Source: JBKEBX01 sp047974615 (GTDB lineage: Bacteria > Bacillota > Clostridia > Lachnospirales > CAMZNU01). From it: DNA of 7,765 nucleotides. The translations under genes and the position numbers were made by a program. Positions 1-4,491 of the stretch are shown one piece after another; within the stretch, counting starts at the first letter, position 1; the number at the start of each line of letters is the position of its first letter. The DNA lies in the NCBI GenBank assembly GCA_047974615.1, contig JBKECM010000195.1, positions 1 to 7,765 of the forward strand, given 5' to 3'. A model generated the notes under the pieces. That model was not told the origin of the DNA and did not search any database. It saw only the letters and a program-made list of their open reading frames with translations.

Positions 1-1059
1 TATCAAAGGATAATAGAACTTAAGGGCTTTATAGAAAACTTAGAAAAGGAAATCGAAGTTTGGGATATGGATATCAAAAAGTGTTTAGAGGATATATCTA
101 CAAAAGATACTAATATAGTAAATATGGAAGATAAAATTCAAAACATAATATTTGAAGAAGATATGAGCAAAGAAAAACTTTTAGAAGTTTTAAAAAACCT
201 TGAAAACTTTAAAGCTTTAGAAAAGCAAGTTTATAAAAATTTTGAAGACTTTAAAAATAGTATTTTTAATACAGAAAAAAATAAAATTTCTTTAATGAAT
301 AAACAAGAAACTTTAGATTTAAAATCTGATGAAATACACGATTATATATGGAATAAGTATGACATAACTTATATTGATGCTAAAGAATTTGAGTTTGTAG
401 AAGAAAAAATAAAAGATAAGGACTTAAGTAAAAATCTTAAGATTTTAAAGGCAAAAATTGACGAGCTTGGCCCTATTGACGTTACTTCTATTGAAGATTA
501 TATTAACGTTAAATCACGTTATGACTTTAATTTTACTCAAAGAAATGATATATTAAAGGCTGAAGAAGATATTTTAAAACTTATAGATGACTTAACTACA
601 GAAATGGAAGAAAAGTTTAATTCACAATTTGAAATTATTCGTGAAAACTTTAGCTATGTTTTTAAAGAGATGTTTGGCGGGGGAGAAGCACAACTTATTC
701 TCACAGACAAGGAAAATGTTCTTGAGTCAAATATAGAAATAAAGGCACAACCACCCGGTAAAAAACTTAATCATATGAGTTTGTTGTCCGGTGGTGAAAA
801 GGCTTTAACTGCTATATCTTTACTTTTTGCTATATTACGTATGAAGCCTACTCCTTTTTGTATACTTGATGAGGTTGAATCGGCTTTAGATGAGGCTAAT
901 GTTATAAAATATGGTGAATATTTACATAACTTTACTACACATACACAGTTTATAGCTATAACACATAGAAATGGGACTATGGAGTCATCAGATACTATGT
1001 ATGGTGTTACGATGCAAGAAAAAGGAGTTTCAACTTTGGTTTCAGTTGAGTTTAGCTAA
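1..1059 (+). CDS. smc: Chromosome partition/condensation protein SMC, C-terminal part (5' end outside window)
   Basis: The reading frame is open from base 1, so this is the last 352 residues of a much longer protein (full SMC is usually about 1,180 residues). The visible part starts in the C-terminal arm of the coiled coil (Lys/Glu/Leu-rich up to about residue 150), passes the conserved ELGPIDVTSIEDY junction, and ends in the C-terminal half of the ABC ATPase head. The head shows the ABC signature LLSGGEKAL (codons around 781-807), Walker B FCILDEVESALDE (D at 868-870, catalytic E next), and the H-loop ITHR (His at 964-966) followed by the SMC-typical GTM...YGVTMQEKGVS. Known role: a homodimer with ScpA/ScpB that loads at parS-ParB sites and extrudes loops to organise and segregate the chromosome. 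It lies 88 bp upstream of ftsY, as in many Firmicutes (rnc-smc-ftsY). Identification is firm; only the length is unknown. Confidence 0.96.
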   Translation, partial: YQRIIELKGFIENLEKEIEVWDMDIKKCLEDISTKDTNIVNMEDKIQNIIFEEDMSKEKLLEVLKNLENFKALEKQVYKNFEDFKNSIFNTEKNKISLMNKQETLDLKSDEIHDYIWNKYDITYIDAKEFEFVEEKIKDKDLSKNLKILKAKIDELGPIDVTSIEDYINVKSRYDFNFTQRNDILKAEEDILKLIDDLTTEMEEKFNSQFEIIRENFSYVFKEMFGGGEAQLILTDKENVLESNIEIKAQPPGKKLNHMSLLSGGEKALTAISLLFAILRMKPTPFCILDEVESALDEANVIKYGEYLHNFTTHTQFIAITHRNGTMESSDTMYGVTMQEKGVSTLVSVEFS

Positions 1060-1073
1060 AAATATGGTATAAA
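1046..1073 (+). promoter_or_regulatory. Candidate sigma-A promoter for ftsY
   Basis: TTGAGT (1046-1051) and TATAAA (1068-1073) are separated by 16 bp, with an extended -10 TGG directly before the -10 box. The site overlaps the end of smc and would give a leader of roughly 70 nt before ftsY. In such AT-rich DNA similar matches arise by chance, and ftsY may simply be read through from smc. Confidence 0.33.
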
Positions 1074-1134
1074 AAAATACTAAGAAACTAGGGTTTGAGA
1101 AGCTTGTACATTAGTAAAAACTATTTTTTAATAT

Positions 1135-1139
1135 GGAGG
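1135..1139 (+). promoter_or_regulatory. Ribosome binding site that sets the ftsY start
   Basis: GGAGG lies 8 nt before the ATG at 1148. An in-frame upstream ATG at 1133 overlaps this site and has no Shine-Dalgarno of its own, so 1148 (protein MSFLKKLFGF) is the better start. Confidence 0.8.
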
Positions 1140-1147
1140 GTTATATA

Positions 1148-2668
1148 ATGAGTTTTTTAAAAAAACTATTTGGTTTCGAAGATAAGCCAAAGGACATAGA
1201 AAAAAAAGAATCAATAGAAATTGACTTATCAAATGAAAATGAGGTTGCAGATAGTTCCATAGAGGAAGAAGAATATCTTTCTGAAGAGGAGCTTGAGGAA
1301 AAAAGAGAACAAGAAGAGTTAGAAATATTTAATGAAGTTACTAAAAATGCACTTGACCTTGAGTTCGATGAAGAAATCATAGACAACGAAGAAGAAGTAA
1401 AAGAAACTTTAGAAATCGAAGACGAAATGATAAAAGAAAATGAAGTAGAAGGCACAATCTTAGAGGATATACATGAAGTTGATGAAAATTTAGACTTTGA
1501 TGCTATGGTAAATGACCTTAAAGAACGACTTGATGATCTAGATAAAAGCACAAAGGTTGAACCTGAAAATCTTATAAGTCTTGACCTTGAAGTTAATATG
1601 GAAGGAATAGATTCTATAGATATAAAAGATGAAGAATCTGAAAGTTTAATAGTAGAAAAAGATGAACAAATGGAAGTTGTTGTTCTTGAGGAAGAAAGCT
1701 TTGTTATAGAAGATACTACACCAGAGGAAGAGCATATAGATTCCCATAAGCCAAAAGAAGGTGTAGGCTTTTTTGCAAAAATCAAAAAGGGTATAACTAA
1801 AACTAAAGATGCTATTTTTGCTGGTGTTGAAGATGTTTTAAGCAACTTTACTGTAATAGATGAAGGTTTATTTGAAGAACTTGAAGAAAGTTTGATTATG
1901 GCTGATATGGGTGTTGATACTTCTTTATTCATTATAAATGAACTTAGAAAACAAGTTAAAAAGCAAGGAATAACAGAAGTTTCTGCTATACGTAATACTT
2001 TAGAAGACATTATAGCTAATATTTTATCAAAAGATATGGAGCCTTTAGAATATAAAACTCCTACGGTTATTCTTGTTATAGGTGTAAATGGTGCAGGTAA
2101 GACCACAACTATAGGTAAACTTACTCATAAACTGAAAAATGAGGGCAAAAGCGTTTTACTTGCAGCAGGTGATACTTTTAGAGCTGCTGCTATAGACCAA
2201 CTTGATATATGGGCGAAAAGAAATGAAGTTGACCTAATACGTCATCAGGAAAACTCTGACCCGGCAGCTATAGTTTTTGATGCTTGTAAAGCTGCAAAAG
2301 CAAGAAATACAGATGTACTTATCGTTGATACAGCGGGAAGACTTCAAAATAAGAAAAACCTTATGGAAGAATTAAGAAAAATACGTAGAATTATAGATAA
2401 TGAGCATAGCACTGCAAAGATTGAAGTTTTTTTAGTACTTGATGGTACAACAGGACAAAATGCAGTAAGTCAAGCGAAAATCTTTGACGAAGTTGCAAAC
2501 GTAACAGGTATTATAATAACTAAACTTGATGGTACTGCAAAGGGTGGTATTGTTGTTTCTATATTCAATGAAATGAATATACCAGTTAGATATGTTGGAT
2601 TAGGTGAAGGTATAGATGACCTTGAAGAGTTTAATAGTAAAGACTTTGCAAAAGCATTATTAGAGTAA
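1148..2668 (+). CDS. ftsY: Signal recognition particle receptor FtsY
   Basis: FtsY is the membrane-associated GTPase that receives SRP (Ffh plus 4.5S/scRNA)-ribosome complexes and hands nascent membrane proteins to SecYEG. From the ATG at 1148 it has 506 residues. Residues 1-12 (MSFLKKLFGFED) form a short basic, hydrophobic, possibly membrane-binding start. Residues ~13-198 are a very acidic Glu/Asp-rich A domain. The NG domain runs from ~residue 205 to the end: N-domain helices, then P-loop GVNGAGKTTT (312-321), G2 DTFRAAA (342-348), G3 DTAGR (394-398), G4 TKLDG (458-462) and GLGEG (484-488), all intact. The A domain is long for a Gram-positive FtsY (B. subtilis FtsY is about 330 residues), giving a size closer to E. 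coli FtsY. The usual ylxM-ffh pair does not follow; a long non-coding stretch does. The acidic segment explains an open serine-rich frame on the other strand, which is not a gene. Confidence 0.97.
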   Translation: MSFLKKLFGFEDKPKDIEKKESIEIDLSNENEVADSSIEEEEYLSEEELEEKREQEELEIFNEVTKNALDLEFDEEIIDNEEEVKETLEIEDEMIKENEVEGTILEDIHEVDENLDFDAMVNDLKERLDDLDKSTKVEPENLISLDLEVNMEGIDSIDIKDEESESLIVEKDEQMEVVVLEEESFVIEDTTPEEEHIDSHKPKEGVGFFAKIKKGITKTKDAIFAGVEDVLSNFTVIDEGLFEELEESLIMADMGVDTSLFIINELRKQVKKQGITEVSAIRNTLEDIIANILSKDMEPLEYKTPTVILVIGVNGAGKTTTIGKLTHKLKNEGKSVLLAAGDTFRAAAIDQLDIWAKRNEVDLIRHQENSDPAAIVFDACKAAKARNTDVLIVDTAGRLQNKKNLMEELRKIRRIIDNEHSTAKIEVFLVLDGTTGQNAVSQAKIFDEVANVTGIIITKLDGTAKGGIVVSIFNEMNIPVRYVGLGEGIDDLEEFNSKDFAKALLE

Positions 2669-2681
2669 GCAATCTTAGAGA

Positions 2682-2749
2682 TTAGACCATAGCCTTAAAA
2701 AGTCAAGGTTGGCGTGGGAAAAAGTAATATGAGGAAAGTTCATTTGAAT
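2682..2749 (+). other. Block A: short diverged relative of RNA-like block B
   Basis: It begins 14 nt after the ftsY stop. TTAGACCATAGCCTTAAAAAG (2682-2702) matches 18 of 21 bases of 3174-3194 in block B. The register is kept without gaps to 2731, including GGGAA (2716-2720) and TAAT (2725-2728). GGAAAG and TCATTTGA follow in the same order as in B, with about 29 nt of B missing. Its last part can fold as GTTCA-TT-TGAAT (2738-2749), the counterpart of GGTCA-TT-TGACC in B, with one compensatory pair change (T-A for G-C) and one G-T for G-C. The + strand assignment is inferred from B. Its function is unknown; it may be a decayed copy or a shorter RNA. Confidence 0.35.
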
Positions 2750-2867
2750 ATAAAAATGATACTGACAAAAAATAGTTTTTTTAGGGCATTTGTTAAAAAT
2801 TGTTATTTGAAACCTATTTAATTTGTTCAAAAATTGTGGCGAATTGCTTTTTATAATATTTCAAAAT

Positions 2868-2913
2868 AAAAAAGTTGTTAAGATGAAAAATCTTCGCAAC
2901 TTTTTTGTTTTTT
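2868..2913 (+). terminator. Intrinsic terminator, possibly bidirectional
   Basis: AAAAAAGTTG (2868-2877) pairs with CAACTTTTTT (2897-2906), and AAGAT (2880-2884) pairs with ATCTT (2890-2894) around a GAAAA loop. Only one T-C mismatch and one T-G wobble interrupt the 17-bp stem. A second T run (2908-2913) follows. The A run on the 5' side means the - strand also ends in U's. It lies 200 bp after ftsY and probably ends the smc-ftsY transcript. Confidence 0.75.
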
Positions 2914-2937
2914 CATTAAAATATTAAACAAACAACT

Positions 2938-3127
2938 GGCAACGTTGCAAAATATAGAAAAATCCATTTTCATCTCGTAATTTTCACTACGTGAAAACGT
3001 CTTCGTCGGGTTCTTTACAAAACAACGGCTTTGAGGCTTTTGAAAAAAACTGTGGAAATGGCGTCTTTTGCTATTTTGTGTGTTTGTCAAAAATATGAAA
3101 ATTTGATTTTTCTTTTGCAACGTTGCC
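2938..3127. mobile_element. MITE-like non-autonomous element, 190 bp
   Basis: The ends are a perfect 15-bp inverted repeat, GGCAACGTTGCAAAA (2938-2952) and TTTTGCAACGTTGCC (3113-3127). The repeat continues inward with small indels: GAAAAATC then ATTTTCAT on the left (to 2973) is mirrored by ATGAAAAT then GATTTTTC on the right (from 3095), giving arms of about 33-36 bp. Each tip contains the palindrome GCAACGTTGC. The core (about 2974-3094) is noticeably richer in G and C than its surroundings and holds a small hairpin, TTTTCAC-TAC-GTGAAAA (2981-2997). No transposase gene and no clear target-site duplication are seen. The same tip sequence recurs at 4436-4466, which supports a dispersed family. 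Inference: a MITE or a related folded intergenic repeat, inserted just past the terminator. Confidence 0.6.
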
Positions 3128-3173
3128 AATTTTGCTAATTTAAATATAATGTGTATGTATATTAGCACCCTCG

Positions 3174-3300
3174 TTAGACTATAACCTTTAAAAGTAAGTG
3201 GGACTTAGGGAAGGGATAATCTGCCGAAATCTAAGGTGTTTGCCCTTACGGAAAGAAAGGTCATTTGACCTAATAACTTTTAAGTACTTAAAAGGGTATA
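3174..3300 (+). promoter_or_regulatory. Block B: putative structured RNA or leader upstream of the lipoprotein gene
   Basis: About 127 nt with several mutually compatible helices: GTAAG (3194-3198) with CTTAC (3245-3249), extended by GG/CC past a bulged T; CTTAG (3204-3208) with CTAAG (3231-3235); and a local AGGTCA-TT-TGACCT hairpin (3258-3271). The 3' arm can either close the whole domain (3180-3191 with 3288-3300, imperfect) or fold locally as CTTTTAAGTACTTAAAAG (3277-3294), an arrangement typical of switches. It ends about 40 nt before the ribosome binding site of the lipoprotein gene. I compared it by eye with the consensus sequences of common riboswitches (TPP, FMN, SAM-I, lysine, cobalamin, M-box, c-di-AMP, glycine, guanidine) and RNase P/SRP RNA, and none fits. 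No U run follows the local hairpin, so classic transcription attenuation is not evident. Confidence 0.35.
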
Positions 3301-3338
3301 TTTTAAATAAAGATTTAATATACTTATAAAAAATATAT

Positions 3339-3343
3339 GGAGG
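3339..3343 (+). promoter_or_regulatory. Ribosome binding site that sets the lipoprotein start
   Basis: GGAGG lies 5 nt before the ATG at 3349. The longer in-frame start at 3337 (adding MEVF) overlaps this site and would spoil a normal lipoprotein signal peptide, so 3349 is chosen. Confidence 0.85.
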
Positions 3344-3348
3344 TTTTT

Positions 3349-3972
3349 ATGTTAAAAAAAATTGCATTTACAATAGTGCTAGTTTTTACTTTAACAAGTT
3401 GTAGTAATTTTTTAAAAAATTCTAATGATAAAAATATGATAGATAAATACTTAGACTTAAGTACATATGAAGCTGAGGCGAATATAACTTACATATCGAA
3501 TACTGAACAAAGTACATTTACGACTGTTCAACAAGCAAATATTGATGGTAGATACCGTATTGAAGTAATATTACCTGAAAATGTGGCTGGGTCTATTACA
3601 GTTAATGATGGAAATCAAATTTACCAGTTCAATGAAAGAATATCAAAGGATATATACATATCAAAGTCTGAAAATCGTGAACGTTCAGAGTTGTTTTTAA
3701 CATCTTTTGTAAACAATTATAAAAACAGTGATGATGTGACTGTAACTGTAGGCACTTTTAAGGATTCTTTATACACTGTACTTGATGCCAAAATAAACAG
3801 TGACCACCCTCTTATATCTTCTGAAAAACTATGGATAAATAATGAAACACAATTACCAGAAAAACTTGTAATTTATGATAAAGATAATGCAGAAAGCATT
3901 ATTATAGAGTACACTACTTTTGAATATAATAAAAAACTTGATGAAAATTTATTTAACGTGCAGGTGAAATAA
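3349..3972 (+). CDS. LolA-fold lipoprotein, GerS/YdcC-like
   Basis: From the ATG at 3349 the protein has 207 residues. It opens with a lipoprotein signal peptide: basic MLKK, hydrophobic IAFTIVLVFTL, and lipobox LTSC with the lipidated Cys at residue 18. The rest is a beta-rich domain of the LolA/outer-membrane-lipoprotein-sorting type, with phrases such as YRIEVILPENVAG, ITVNDGNQIYQFNE, LWINNETQLPEKLVIYD and a closing EYNKKLDENLFNV. Family knowledge: in clostridia such proteins include GerS, which in C. difficile partners the amidase CwlD in spore cortex modification; B. subtilis YdcC is a larger relative. Length and the nearby mazF (in B. subtilis ydcC-alr-ndoAI-ndoA) support that family. 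Both alr and the antitoxin gene, normally between the two, are missing. The GerS role is inferred; the lipoprotein call is firm. Confidence 0.72.
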   Translation: MLKKIAFTIVLVFTLTSCSNFLKNSNDKNMIDKYLDLSTYEAEANITYISNTEQSTFTTVQQANIDGRYRIEVILPENVAGSITVNDGNQIYQFNERISKDIYISKSENRERSELFLTSFVNNYKNSDDVTVTVGTFKDSLYTVLDAKINSDHPLISSEKLWINNETQLPEKLVIYDKDNAESIIIEYTTFEYNKKLDENLFNVQVK

Positions 3973-4067
3973 AATATTAACATTGCAACCATAAATTTTA
4001 TAAAATACCGTATATCATAAAAAAAAATGGCAACAATTATAGTAAGAAATATACGGAGTGTGGTAAT

Positions 4068-4415
4068 ATGAATATAAGACGAGGTGACATTTTTTATGCA
4101 GACTTACGCCCTGTTATAGGTTCAGAACAAGGGGGAATAAGACCTGTTTTAATTATACAAAATGATGTGGGAAACAAACATAGTCCGACTATAATATGTG
4201 CTGCTATAACATCACAAATTAATAAAGCTAAGTTACCTACACATATTGAGATAGATAAAGAACAATATACACTTGTTAAAGACAGTGTGGTTTTACTGGA
4301 ACAATTACGAACTATAGATAAAAGTAGGCTAAGAGAAAAGATTTGTCGCCTTAGTGACAAGAGTATGAAAGATATAGATAAGGCGTTGCTTATTAGTTTA
4401 AGTTTAAATACATAA
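4068..4415 (+). CDS. mazF: Type II toxin, MazF/NdoA (EndoA) endoribonuclease
   Basis: This 115-residue protein belongs to the PemK/MazF family and resembles B. subtilis NdoA (EndoA) along its whole length: RRGDIFYADL..VIGSEQGGIRPVLIIQND (4-33), SPTIICAAITSQ (39-50), KAKLPTHIEID, DSVVLLEQLRTIDK, and a C-terminal helix. The residues equivalent to the catalytic Arg25 and Thr48 of the B. subtilis enzyme are present at the same positions. Family role: a ribosome-independent, sequence-specific mRNA interferase, normally held inactive by the MazE/NdoAI antitoxin encoded just upstream. The start at 4068 follows GGAG at 4055-4058. The 95 bp before it cannot hold the roughly 90-codon antitoxin gene, nor is one seen downstream, so the toxin is orphan at this locus. 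No terminator separates it from the lipoprotein gene, so the two may be co-transcribed. Confidence 0.93.
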   Translation: MNIRRGDIFYADLRPVIGSEQGGIRPVLIIQNDVGNKHSPTIICAAITSQINKAKLPTHIEIDKEQYTLVKDSVVLLEQLRTIDKSRLREKICRLSDKSMKDIDKALLISLSLNT

Positions 4416-4435
4416 AAAGGTGCTGATAAAGTCAA

Positions 4436-4466
4436 ATGGCAACGTTGCAAAATTCAACGTTGCCAT
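4436..4466. terminator. Perfect hairpin between convergent genes, made of MITE-type ends
   Basis: ATGGCAACGTTG (4436-4447) and CAACGTTGCCAT (4455-4466) form a perfect 12-bp stem with a 7-nt loop. It sits 20 bp after the mazF stop and 25 bp from the stop of the convergent 716-residue gene, a natural place for a shared bidirectional terminator. On the + strand a T-rich tail follows (ATAAAATCTTTGTTTTGTTG), but it is not a clean U run. The sequence GGCAACGTTGCAAAA (4438-4452) is identical to the left end of the element at 2938, and the right half repeats that element's right end without its TTTTG. It may be an internally deleted copy now acting as a terminator. Confidence 0.6.
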
Positions 4467-4491
4467 ATAAAATCTTTGTTTTGTTGTAATA

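Larger units (their letters stand above)
2669..3348. other. Gene-free intergenic region of about 680 bp between ftsY and the lipoprotein gene
   Basis: No convincing protein gene is present on either strand. The stretch holds sequence block A (2682-2749), an AT-rich spacer with nothing recognisable (2750-2867), a stem-loop terminator (2868-2913), a MITE-like element (2938-3127), a short AT-rich spacer, and RNA-like block B (3174-3300), followed by the ribosome binding site of the lipoprotein gene. A 96-codon open frame on the - strand across the element (3168-2878) is judged spurious. Confidence 0.8.

Noticed and set aside
1104..1132. TTGTAC-17-TTTAAT as an alternative ftsY promoter
   Set aside because: Transcription would start inside the ribosome binding site of ftsY, leaving no usable leader.
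1141..2106. Long open frame on the - strand opposite ftsY, extremely Ser-rich
   Set aside because: It is the antisense of the Glu/Asp-rich A domain (GAA/GAT codons read as TTC/ATC and TCx) and part of the N domain. There is no ribosome binding site or family resemblance.
2731..2747. GAGGAAAGTTCAT resembles the GAGGAAAGTCC of RNase P RNA
   Set aside because: The other conserved RNase P regions are absent nearby, and the block is far too short.
2878..3168. A 96-codon open frame on the - strand across the MITE-like element
   Set aside because: It starts and ends outside the inverted repeats, both repeat arms are translated within it, it has no good ribosome binding site, and its composition (Phe, Lys, Ser, Asn) is not that of a structured protein. 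It is best seen as chance coding across a repeat.
3302..3330. TTTAAA-17-TATAAA as a promoter of the lipoprotein gene
   Set aside because: The start would fall on the ribosome binding site, and such matches are expected by chance in DNA this AT-rich.
3983..4034. TTGCAACCAT (3983-3992) and ATGGCAACAA (4027-4036) as a possible third copy of the GGCAACGTTGC family
   Set aside because: Only 6-7 bases of the tip match on each side and the central ACGTT palindrome is absent. Chance is a sufficient explanation.
4094..4450. Open frame on the - strand opposite mazF, considered as a possible antisense antitoxin
   Set aside because: It mirrors the well-conserved mazF coding sequence, has no ribosome binding site, and does not resemble MazE/NdoAI or any known antitoxin.
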